From positions 37,225,380-37,289,379 of the forward strand of contig NC_082700.1 of the NCBI RefSeq assembly GCF_949987515.2: a stretch of 64,000 bases of DNA, given 5' to 3'. The notes under the pieces are model-generated. The model saw only the letters and a program-made list of their open reading frames with translations, was not told the origin of the DNA and did not search any database. Made by a program: the position numbers and the translations under genes. This DNA is from Delphinus delphis (taxonomy: Eukaryota; Chordata; Mammalia; Artiodactyla; Delphinidae). Positions 13,548 to 23,206 of this stretch are shown here, piece by piece; within the stretch, counting starts at the first letter, position 1, and each line of letters begins with the position of its first letter.

Positions 13548-13549
13548 TC
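13254..13549. repeat. Long polypyrimidine (CTTT/CCTT)n microsatellite
   Basis: After a poly-T run (13256-13267) and about 50 bp of ordinary sequence, 13319-13549 is almost entirely C and T on the plus strand: irregular CTTT/CCTTT, then a pure (CCTT)n block near 13421-13478, then (CTTT)n to 13548. The opposite strand is all purine, giving a spurious Lys/Glu/Arg-rich open frame. It lies between the RNase H and integrase remnants of the ERV. Such mirror-symmetric tracts can adopt triplex (H-DNA) structures and are usually length-polymorphic. Confidence 0.95.
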
Positions 13550-14420
13550 AATTGTGGTTACCAGTCACTGGCATTCCATAACAACTTCTTTGAACTTCTT
13601 TAAAGAATTGGCTTTTTGGAATTTTAAGAGGGCCAAGATCTTAATTAAAGCTCCAGTCTTTCATAAAGATTACCTAAAATCTTTCCCTTTGCTTTCAAGT
13701 TATCCTTTTGTGTGCAAATTCTAATTTTATAATGACTATCTACTTCAAAAGTATTAGGCATAAAGAGTTCTTTAATCTACTGGATATTCTGAATTGGAAT
13801 TATTGGTGATATCAAGAATGCTTTTTGTTTCCAAAGCACTACAAAATCACATATTACATGCAAAACATGTCTGCTACTACAATAAATGTTAGCTCTCTGA
13901 TCTCCAGCCGTTTGTCATGATCCAGGGTGTGCAGTGTATTCTGCCATCTGGCCTGATTTAGTTTCTAGTAAAGGGTCATATACTGTGAATAAGTTGACTT
14001 CTGTTTTTATAAGTCTTGAAAATTTCCTATTCTGATCTTAAGACTAGACTCATTACCAAGCAATATTATATCTATTTTCTATAGGAATTTTTAAAATAAT
14101 TCTGTTTAGAGCATGGATGATAATCCTTGGCAGAGTCAAGTCAGTTATTTGATTCCCCTTATTTTGATTATGGAAATAAGGTGCCATGATTTAAAGAATT
14201 ACATTGATGCTTAGAAATGTGCGAGGGAGTAAGAATTTTATAGGCGATAAACCTACTTGTTAATAAATATTGAGCTTTTAGACAAGAACAAAGACTGATC
14301 AGCATGGGGAGCCATCAATTTTAAAACAAAATCTAAACTCCATTTCATAGAAGCTTCCATTATTTGAGCTAAAGCTATTATTGCTGTAAAACAGGGTAGG
14401 TAGGCTTTTGCCACAGAGTG

Positions 14421-14643
14421 AAAAAGGAATGCTGGGGGTTTCCCTGGAGGTGCAGTGGTTGAGAGTCCGCTTGCCGATGCAAGGGACACGGGTTCCTGCC
14501 CCTATCTGGGAAGATCCCACATGCCATGGAGCGACTGGGCCCATGAGCCTGCGCGTCTGGAGCCTGTGCTCCACAACGGGAGAGGCCACAACAATGAGAG
14601 GCCTGCGTATCACAAAAAAATAAATAAATAAAAAGGAATGCTG
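14421..14643 (+). mobile_element. CHR-2-type cetacean SINE
   Basis: Body 14435-14629, plus strand, flanked by the 14-bp TSD aaaaaggaatgctg at 14421-14434 and 14630-14643. The head (tttccctggaggtgcagtgg) and B-box-like gggttcctgcc are present. Compared with other copies it has lost about 14 bp between two copies of the motif tgagcc, leaving one copy, a typical short-repeat deletion. The tail is an A-rich aaaaaaataaataaataaa. It is inserted in the ERV pol remnant between RT and RNase H, so it is younger than the provirus. Confidence 0.95.
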
Positions 14644-15350
14644 TAATAAACCATTGGTATCTGATCATTCCTATGAAGTTGAGTCAGAATAACATGAGGT
14701 TATTTATGAATGGATGGGAAATAAATCATAAAATGTTTGCTCCTGCTTAGGGGGTTCAATTATTGAAAATTTGGTTAAATTATACACATATATAATGATT
14801 TCAGAAAAGTAATGGACCAATTGCTTATATTGCATCAGTGTGATCAAGGAAAGTTCTCATTATTTCTTGACCAGAATGAGAGAAATTTTAATGATGTGAA
14901 GTATCTCATAATTGAAATATTTGCATTCTTGGAATATATTATGTCCTGGAATAAGTCATATCTTTTGTTTTGACAAAGTATAACTTTTTCTTAAAAGTGC
15001 TATGTTCCTTTTGAGCTGATTAAATATATTGAATCAATCTTGGGCACCACATTATCAATAGAACATAATGAAAGTTGATCCTTATGTCAAATAAGAAAAT
15101 CATGGGAAAATTTAACATGATTAAGGTCCTGTGAAAAATGGAGTGTCTCAATAAACTTCTGAGGCATCATTCTGCTGGTATATTTTAGACCTTCACAGAA
15201 AAAGGTCAATAAGAACTTAATTAGTTTAATGAGGGGAGCACTAAGATATAAAGCAGAGTACGTATATACAATTGTAAAATGTGTAGGCTTAGGTAGCACT
15301 GAAGATAAAATACTACTTGGATTCAGTATCACAGAAAGCAGGGGATTACT

Positions 15351-16180
15351 GTTTTCCTTTATGGTCCTGGAGTGTTGAACAAATCAATATCTTTTCCTGT
15401 TGTGTTTTGTTACTTACAGTGAAAACACACTGAATAGTATTACAGTGATTGGTACAAGTATGATGTCTCTTTTCTATCAAGCTTCCAATGATTAGTTTCA
15501 AGTCCTTCTTTGCCTTCTTGTTTTAGGGGAAAATCTGCAAGTTGGGTAAATATATGTACAAGACAATCTAAACTTCAATATATTCAAAATCAGTAAGTCT
15601 GTTAATATCAGCCAAATGTTTGGACCATAAACTCTTGGAAATCTTCAATTTGGACTTAATTTAGACACAAGCAAAATAGTAGATCAAGATTTGAACTACC
15701 TATGACCTGATTACAAACAAGAGAATCTTTGGTTATCTCAAGAAAGAGGTCTTCAGGAGAACACAAGAAGTAATTCTATTTACAAAATAAAACCATTTTT
15801 ATTAAGTTAGCATGTGTAGTTTCACAAGAGAAATAATAATATTCTTTGGTTGGAGGCATGCTGATGAGATTTATTGGCTGATAAATGGGTAATGTCTGAA
15901 ATTTGCTATATAAATTTCTACCACCTGAGTGGTCATTCTTCCCAGAGAGAGTTTGTGTGATAGTGGCAGAATTTAAGGTTAATATTGCAGTATGTGATAT
16001 TAATAAAAAGTTTCTAAGTTTGTTTGTTAATATTTAAAGAAAGTTCTTCTGGAGAATTTAAGAGAAAACTCAATTAAGTGCTTGGTTCCCTCTCAGAATA
16101 CCTGCATTTTTTACCCACATTATCTTTTTTTGTCTTTCCACTTCTTATCTAGCATAGAACAATTGCAGACAGTGAGGCTC
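15351..16180. other. Unassigned; may be 5' pol/gag side of the antisense ERV
   Basis: AT-rich with no readable motif. By position it should hold the protease and gag end of the minus-strand provirus, but I see no protease or zinc-knuckle motif that survives, so nothing is annotated. Confidence 0.3.
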
Positions 16181-16569
16181 TGCATTAGTCAGGGTTCTGC
16201 AGAGAACAAGAGCCAATAGAATGTGTATATACTGTAAGGAATTGGCTCATGTGATTCTGAAGGCCAGGAAGCCCAAAATCTGAAGCCTGGTCGCAGGCTG
16301 GCGACCCAGGGAAGAGCCAATGTTACGGTTGCATACAAAAGCTCTCTACTGAAAAAATAACTCTTGCTCAAGGGAAGTCAATCTTTTTGTTCTATTTAGG
16401 ACTTCAGCTGATCAAATGAGGCCCACTCACATCATGAAGAACAACCTGTTCTACTTGAAGTACACCAATTTAAATATTAATCTCAACAAAATACCCCCTA
16501 ATAGAAACATTCAGAACAACGTTTGACCATATATCTGGGCAGCATGGTCAAGTTAGCATTAACCATACA
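16181..16569 (-). mobile_element. Solo LTR-like block, ERVL/MaLR type
   Basis: Begins tgcattagtcagggttctg and ends aaccataca, so it carries TG...CA ends. In the reverse orientation it ends in the 'gaaccctgactaatgca' manner seen in ERVL/MaLR LTRs. Interior landmarks include ggaattggctcatgtgattctg, tttttgttctatttaggac, atgaggcccactcacatc and gtttgaccatatatctgggc. The flanking 5-mers (ggctc and agatc) match at only three of five positions, so the TSD is unproven. It is an old repeat near the presumed 5' side of the ERV and may be an independent insertion. The subfamily is not named with confidence. Confidence 0.7.
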
Positions 16570-17683
16570 AGATCTAAAAGAATAAAGCTATTGACTCTTG
16601 TACTTTTAAAAATTTATTTCCTTTTTCAAGATATCTTTACAGAGTAAATGTGTAATTCAAAGTTTCCCCAAGTGGCCATTGTAATTTTGGTGAAATTTTG
16701 ACATTTAGAAAGATAGTTGACTAAAGGCAAAACTTGTCCTATAAGATGCCAATCTGACAAGACCTTTGGGACTTGTTGGCCCTTGAGAGTGAGACAGATT
16801 TATTGCATCTATTCTTATCCTCTTGTCTATGAACTTCCTCTGAAAAACTGGCAACAAGAAGTGGAAAGAACAATCCAAGAAATAAATGATGATGCTGTTA
16901 GAAAAAGGACAGATTTTTACCAACCTAAGACCAAAGAAAAGGCTTTTTTAAATTGATGAGATAAGCAGATTACTTTTAAAATGTTTCTTTTATTTCCAGG
17001 AGACAAAATTATCTTAGAATTTGGGAGCTTGATGAAAGAAATAGGTGCTCAGACTCAAAGTGGAACCTACTTCACCCTCATGGTCAGAAAGTCATTCCAA
17101 GAAGAAGACTCATGGGGCTTCAAGTAATGCAGTTTTCTGTAAGTCTTAAGCCTTAATGGCCATTTTGGCAAGACCTCCAAGGTCGTCCACTGTTAACTAC
17201 TCAATATTATTTGAATTAGCAAAAGAAAAAATAAAAAAAGCAGTGCTGAATGTAGAGATTTACAGCTTCAAAGGAGAACTACACCTTGGCAGAGTCTTAA
17301 TAATAATTCAAAATGGGAAAGTTAGGATAAGATATTAATGAGTTTTGGGGATATTAGTTTGATGGATTCAACACATCATACAAGACAGGGGATTTGTTAG
17401 TGAAGTCTGTAACATAATAGATTAGAATTGGTTCATGTGGAAAGATGCAGGCCTTAAGACAAAGTTAGATGAGAAAACTGTTCTGATAACTGAGCTTATT
17501 GTCAGGTGGAAAAAAAACATTGTCTTGTTGAGACAACAATTTGTTTAATGAAGCATCTTAGACATTTTGAGAAAGAATTCAAATAAAATATTACATTTAT
17601 TAATGTGTTTATATTTTTGGTGTTAGTTTTAAAAATGGAAAGGATTCTACTGAATTTTATTGTATATTTTATAGTTGCCTTTT
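16570..17683. other. Unassigned stretch with an exon-like interval
   Basis: No repeat is recognised. The plus strand has a 79-codon open frame (16717-16956) of ordinary amino-acid composition. An interval at 17000-17138 is bounded by a pyrimidine-rich acceptor-like site (tttcttttatttccag, ending 16999) and a good donor-like site (ct/gtaagt at 17139); it is open in one frame through to the donor, and a second frame is open to a stop at 17125-17127. Neither peptide is one I recognise. The stretch may equally be the 5' side of the antisense ERV. It is not annotated as a gene. Confidence 0.35.
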
Positions 17684-17800
17684 TAAAAAATTGAAGTATT
17701 GTTGACTTACACTGTTATATGAGTTTCAGGTGTACAAAATATTGATTCAATATTTTTATAGTTTTTACTCTATATAAAAAAGTTATTATACAATGTAAAA
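17684..17800 (-). mobile_element. L1 3' end fragment, antisense
   Basis: The sequence 'aaaaattgaagtattgttgacttacac' followed by 'gagtttcaggtgtacaaaat' is the reverse complement of the 3' end common to artiodactyl and cetacean L1s, which end in a 'gtacacctgaaac... caataaa' manner. It is heavily 5'-truncated (about 110 bp kept) and AT-degraded at its right side. No TSD is seen. Confidence 0.65.
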
Positions 17801-20070
17801 ATAAAGTTATAAAATATTGGCTATAATGAATTTTAATAGTTAGCTTTTCCAGGGGGCAATAACAACATGTAATTCTCTGGGATTCATGAAGAGATTCTTT
17901 TCACAATCACGAATTTCTTAAGGGAAATTTAATTGTATTAGTTCTGTACCATCTTAATGACAAGGGGTTTTATTAACCTCACTTGGAAAATGTTAAAATC
18001 ATTTAAAGCTATCTTACTGTCTTTGATTTGAATTTTCCTGTATATTTATGAATGTTGATTAAAAAGGAAATTTTTTTAATCTAATTTTTAAATAAAATAT
18101 TATATCACTCTCTTTCCTCATAAAGTTCTTTTTCTGTTCATACTCTTATGGAGATAATTATTTTTCTCAGAAAGTGTGAAAGCTACTTATCTGTAGAGAA
18201 TAACAATAAAAACAACACAACTCCTTAGCAAATGTGATAAAAATTAATTAAAAATTCATAAAATATCCATAATGGATAGAGCAATAGTACATTCATTCCA
18301 ATGTCTACTTATTAGATAATGTATTAACACTTCATTTTATTTTACATAAGTTCAGCCATTCAGCCACATGACTTTTCAAAACTTGATAAAATATCACTTT
18401 GTGCAGCTTGGTTTTAATACACTTTTGCCTAATAAGTAAACAATTGCTGATCCAGAGAATTTACTCTCATCAGCTTGATAATCATAATGAGTCTCTACTG
18501 AAACTTTTTATTTCAGTAACAACTAACCAGAGTTAATTTCTGTATTATCTTTTTTGTGACATTTTCAATAGCATAGAATAGATGTTGCTTCTTAATAAGC
18601 CCTGACCTTTTCCATCTCTCTTCTAATTTGTTATAAAGGACAGCTGAATATGTCCCACTATTTCTTGCATTCAAAATGAAAATGCACTGTAATAAACATA
18701 CTAACTTTTAGATTATATATTATCAAAAATATTTCTGATTTTTATCTAATTTAATAATTCTTGGTTAGTTAATATCTGAGAAAGGACCCAAATAATATTT
18801 GAATAAATTACTTAGTATCCTGTATTTGTGACCCACACCTCAGTAATGATTCAAATACTGATATATTGCTCTTGACTGTCACACTGTTGACATTTCAGAT
18901 TTCCATGATATCAATGCGTCACAAGATACTAGAGGGTGAATGAAAAGTTGAATACCCACAGCAAATATCTAAAATAATTTATCTACATTGTAATGACACA
19001 TTATTGCACTTTTGAAGGCATCAAAATCTGTAGGATTTTATGTAATTATTTATATTAACTATAACTATTTAAACAAATAATTAAAAAATCTTTAGAACAA
19101 AATCTGTAAATATTGTATATTTAAAGAGCTATCTTCCATCTAAATAATAAAAATGTATAAGAAAACCTAGATTTAGGTTTTGTTTACCTGTCTGACATAT
19201 AATGATTTTAAAGATATATGGTAACACCATATAGCTGCTACATTTATTGTAAACACTGGTTACAGTGACATGATTTTGCTCTTTTGAATGTTAATAACTG
19301 AGTATTTAAAGAAAATTTCAATGAATATATCATGAAAAAACGTAATTTTTATTTGTTTTGTAAGACTACTCTTCAATAAAATAGAAACATCTAGCTGAGG
19401 GAAAAAATGCTTCTAGAAATACTTCTTTTTGCTGTTGTTTGCTTCATGTTTGTAATCCCATGGCTTCCTAAAAGTGAAAGTGATAAATTACTATCAGTCT
19501 ATGAGAGCTTTTTGATGTGTCCCTTTGTACATGAGAAACTAAGTTGAGACACCTGAACTCATTTCTCTTGGGGTTTTGAACAACTATAAAAAATGGTTTC
19601 ATTTTGGACTTTGTAAGGTTCTCTGAAATGAAAATGCCATTATGTGAGGACAGCATATCAATCTAATTTTCTACCTGGATCCCCAGTCTCATCTTTTCCC
19701 AGTTGAGACTGTTTTATAATATGCAAGATATCAGTCTTACTTCACAATTTAGTAATATTTTCTAAGTGACTTTTATATTTGTATCAACAGGGATAGAACA
19801 TAACAGACTAATTTAAATTGTTACTAATGAATTTTTCTAAAGCCATGAAAACAGGAGCATTGTAGCATGTGGGTGCTGTGGTTTCTTGTGAGCATGGAAG
19901 ATATACCAGCCAAGATTACACCATAGACAGCTCCCCAAAAAGTAAATGAGTAGATGGAAGCAAAAAGCTACCATTACGTCTTGTTTAAAAACAAAAAAAG
20001 GAAAGCCTTAAATTGTGTAACAATTTTATGCAAAGGTGAGAAACAAAAATATTGTTATCTTGATTTCTAT
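17801..20070. other. Unassigned AT-rich sequence
   Basis: Very AT-rich with no repeat or gene that I can recognise, and few CpGs. Short frames such as 19468-19656 (-) lack any domain-like feature. This is one of the longer stretches here without visible mobile DNA. Confidence 0.6.
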
Positions 20071-20302
20071 TATATTTTTGTGATTGTTTTTGTTTTTGTG
20101 GTACATGGGCCTCTCACTGTTGTGGCCTCTCCCATTGCAGAGCACAGGCTCCGGACGCGCAGGCTCAGCGGCCATGGCTCACAGGCCCAGCCACTCCGCG
20201 GCATATGGGATCTTCCCGGACCGGGGCACGAACCCGTTTCCCCCGCATCGGCAGGCGGACTCTCAACCACTGCTCCACCAGGGAAGCCCTATATTTTTGT
20301 GA
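20071..20302 (-). mobile_element. CHR-2-type cetacean SINE
   Basis: Body 20084-20289 on the minus strand, flanked by the TSD tatatttttgtga at 20071-20083 and 20290-20302. It is essentially full length: head (ccaccagggaagccc at the right end), B-box region (aacccg) and body up to gtggtacatggg. The left tail is a T/G-mixed tgtttttgtttttg rather than pure T, so the poly-A tail has decayed. Open frames on both strands here are SINE sequence only. Confidence 0.96.
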
Positions 20303-21033
20303 CTGAATATAGATTTGATAGTTCAGAGGAAAAGGGAAATAACTATACGATAACATCTTTTTATTGTCCTAAAAGAAGAACTTAGGAAATTTTAATATTA
20401 TATTAATTTAATAGGAATTGCAACTTTAAGGCATTGACACACAAAATTTTGCTAAAAAAGAAATCTCAGATTTGAAAATAAGAGTATCATGATCTCTGTT
20501 TTCAATTTATCTAGACATTTGTAAGTGCTTATTATAAATGTTTATAAATGTTTCTTTTAATATATTTATTGAAACATGTCAGGATTCTGATGGGATTAAG
20601 TGTATACATGTATATACATGTACAAATTGATCTAAAGTTTCATTACTCTGCCAGCATTTTTTCCTGCAAGATTGAGTGTCTATATTCTGGGCAAGAGTTT
20701 TATTTAATCGGATGTAACTAAAGCCTTAAGGATTTCATGTAAAATTTTGTGTTGTGTGTATGTCTGTGTGTGTATGTGTGTGTGCAGCATAGAAGATATA
20801 TGGTTATTGTCTTATAAAAGATAATAAGCCAAAAAAGTCTAAAACCAGTAATCTCTAAAATAATTTCATGATGCTAGAGCTTCCATTATCAAAATTATTC
20901 AGTACTCCATTCTAGCATATGGATGTGAGGCGAAAAGAACTTCTTTAAATTTGCTGAAGTATGCACAGGTATTTTAGAGCATTGTTCCTAAGAATAAGAA
21001 TGCAAGGACAACCTTCATCTCAGTTATTCATAT
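20303..21033. other. Unassigned sequence with short TG repeat
   Basis: AT-rich, nothing coding. A short interrupted (TG)n microsatellite lies at about 20750-20784. Short alternating 'tatacatgtatatacatgta' sequence at about 20602-20622 is locally palindromic. Confidence 0.5.
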
Positions 21034-21480
21034 CAACCATGGTTCCCTCAAAAGACAACACACTCGACCTGTATTTCTGAAAACCTTAATTGAAGTAGCT
21101 ATTTATATGGTCATAGATGGAATCAACTGGTTTTATAGGTTTCAAGCCACTCCAGGACTAGTAACAGCCAGAAACCATTTCCAACATTGAATCCCAGTGT
21201 GAATTTAGTTACATGTCAGAAGCTATAATTCAAGAGGGATGCAGTTACTTTCAGAACCACATGAAAACAGAGTGGTAAGGGGCTTCATAACCTGAACTCA
21301 GCCTTTTCCTTCATTTGACCTCTGCTAGATGCCTTCATTGCTTGAAGCCAACCAGTAGCCAGAGAGAAGGGAAACCAGGGTTATGTAATCTGTACAGCAC
21401 TCAGTCTCCCAGCATTCAGAGCAGGAGAGAGAAAGGATGAAACATGAGTTGAAAGGTACCAAAGGAGAATAATCAGCACA
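21034..21480. repeat. Probable medium-reiteration repeat, family not identified
   Basis: This stretch has the phrases 'ccactccaggactagtaacagccagaaacc', 'ggggcttcataacctgaactcagcc' and 'cattgcttgaagccaaccagtagccagag', which I associate with a dispersed mammalian repeat ending in a 'cagcaca' motif (present at 21475-21481). I cannot name the family or strand with confidence. A repeat-library search would settle it. No coding content is implied. Confidence 0.4.
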
Positions 21481-21678
21481 AGGTACTATTTTCTCAAAAT
21501 GCTGATTGAAATTTATTTCAAACAAAACCACTCAATCAAAATTCCTAGAATTAGAAGACAAGAATCTGCATATTGTAAACAGTGCCAAGGTGAACTTCTG
21601 CATATTAAAGTTTAGAAACCTGAGGAGAATCATCTGGAATATTCCCAGCAAAACAACTATATTTTTCATATCTTTGTT

Positions 21679-21905
21679 TATGAAAATATTTTTTTTTTTT
21701 TGCGGTACACAGGCCTCTCACTGCTGTGGCCTCTCCCGCTGCGGAGCACAGGCTCTGGATGCGGAGGCTCAGCGGCCATGGCTCACGGGCCCAGCCGCTC
21801 CTCAGCATGTGGGATCTTCCTGGACCGGGACACGAACCCGTGTCCCTTGCATCGGCAGGTGGACCCCAACCACTGCACCACCAGGGAAGCCCTATGAAAA
21901 GATTT
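21679..21905 (-). mobile_element. CHR-2-type cetacean SINE
   Basis: Body about 21689-21892 on the minus strand, full length with a short poly-T at the left. The TSD tatgaaaatatttt (21679 onward) corresponds to tatgaaaagatttt (21893 onward), with one mismatch. The head reads ccaccagggaagccc at the right end and the B-box region aacccgtgtccc is present. It lies about 1.1 kb from the oppositely oriented SINE at 22963, making a near inverted pair. Confidence 0.95.
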
Positions 21906-22952
21906 TAACAAAGTTCATCCAAACAAACGAGCTCTTCATTCCCTAAGATGAATTGCATGATCTTCTTAGAGAATGTTCTCATTACTGCTGGCAATTTTTG
22001 AAATAACAGGGTTTTCTTTCTCTTACAACTTGTATGAAAAATATCTGTTTAGCCTGATTGTTAAATTAGGTTACTACTCATACTGTATTTCTACTACAAA
22101 AAAACATGATCTTGCTTGTAAAATTACTTTAAACTTGGATAAAACATTAATATCAACAATTATTTCATTAACAGTGCCTAATCTTACAGTATAAACTTCA
22201 TAAAGGTAATATTGCGACTTAATGCAAATATATAAAATAAAGATGGTCAATGATTTTTCTTAACTCATTAATTAATGAGAAAACCCATAAGATGTTAAAA
22301 CTTCTCCAAAGAACATTTGACAGTTCAAGCAGTTTAATGAAGAAATATTAGGAAAAGATTTTTGGATTATTTTCAAAATTAGTTAATGTCCAACAGGGCC
22401 ATAAACCACAGTCTTTATTGTTATTGATCCCAGTGGATGATAAATACTTCCATCTTTAATGACCAATCTACAAGTCAACCTGTGCCTCTGTAGAGTTATA
22501 GACAGTAACACATCAGTCCCAATGTTGTGCTTAAAAGACACCCAGTATTCTCTTTTACCAATTTCTGAATTTAGAATAATTTTGCTGACAATAATAACCA
22601 CCCCTAACATAAATGTCAAGTCAAGAGATCTATAATGATATTTAGGAACATAGGCACTTCATCTTTATCTAAATACTGTAATTAAGTTGAAACTCTGCTG
22701 GATGATATTTATTTAAGACATATTTAAGATGTATCTTAAATAAATTAGATATATTTAATTGAGATAAATATATTCAACTGTTCTTATATGAAGAGTTGCA
22801 ATGGAGAAAATCACAAGCAGGAAAGGAAGGTGAAATATTAGTAATTAAATTTAAAAAAATAACATCTAGATCTCCGTGATGGTAAAAGATCTTGAAGAAC
22901 CGGCTGAAGGTGGAAGCAGCACTGTGGCTATAAAGGAAAAGAGGTGTCAAAG
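21906..22952. other. Unassigned AT-rich sequence
   Basis: Spacer between two oppositely oriented SINEs. No gene or repeat recognised. Contains locally symmetric AT-rich text near 22700-22770 (repeated 'atatttaa' and 'cttaaata' words). Confidence 0.5.
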
Positions 22953-23152
22953 AAAACACTGGGGGCTTCCCTGGTGGCACAGTGGTTGAGAGTCCTCCTG
23001 CCAATGCAGAGGACACGGGTTCGTGCCCCTGTCCAGGAAGATCCCACATGCCGCAGAGCAACTGGGCCTGTGAGCCATGGCCGCTGAGCCTGCGCGCCCG
23101 GAGCCTGTGCTCCGTAGCAGGAGAGGCCACAACAGTGAGAGGTCCGCATACC

Positions 23153-23196
<44 letters not shown>

Positions 23197-23206
23197 CACT
23201 GGTTTT
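22953..23206 (+). mobile_element. CHR-2-type cetacean SINE with 40-nt poly-A
   Basis: Body begins at 22963 (gggcttccctggtggcacagtgg), followed by B box gggttcgtgcc, core, and a run of 40 uninterrupted A's at 23155-23194. The flanks aaaacactgg (22953-22962) and aaaacccactgg (23191-23202) form a TSD with a small indel. A pure long A tail usually decays quickly, so this copy looks young, although its body carries several substitutions. The open frames that cross it in both directions come from SINE sequence. Confidence 0.95.

Larger units (their letters stand above)
12150..15350 (-). mobile_element. Decayed class I (gammaretrovirus-like) ERV pol region
   Basis: Three short pol landmarks are readable on the minus strand in the right order. 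RT: an LPQGF-like block reading MPQKF at 15153-15167. RNase H: a block including WKQKAFL at about 13814-13833. Integrase C-terminus: GDLIFWKRN-type residues at 12428-12466. After subtracting the SINE plus TSD copy (about 209 bp) and the polypyrimidine tract (about 300 bp), the spacings are about 1.1 kb each, which fits gammaretroviral pol. Stops and frameshifts are frequent and no frame is intact. The tract and SINE are later insertions or expansions. The total span could be about 10.3 to 17.7 kb; gag, env and the flanking LTRs are not confidently seen. The family name is not determined. Confidence 0.72.

Noticed and set aside
13246..13551. A Lys/Glu/Arg-rich 101-codon minus-strand frame
   Set aside because: It is a translation of the polypyrimidine microsatellite.
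14435..14629. tRNA-like sequence with A and B boxes
   Set aside because: The tRNA resemblance comes from the SINE head; no cloverleaf with an intact anticodon stem is supported here or at the other SINEs, so no tRNA gene is called.
19954..20385. A 143-codon plus-strand frame
   Set aside because: About half is SINE sequence read in antisense, with the same peptide as at 8.4, 21.7 and 58.8 kb; not a gene.
21506..21946. A 146-codon plus-strand frame
   Set aside because: Its second half is an antisense SINE; the first half has no recognisable domain.
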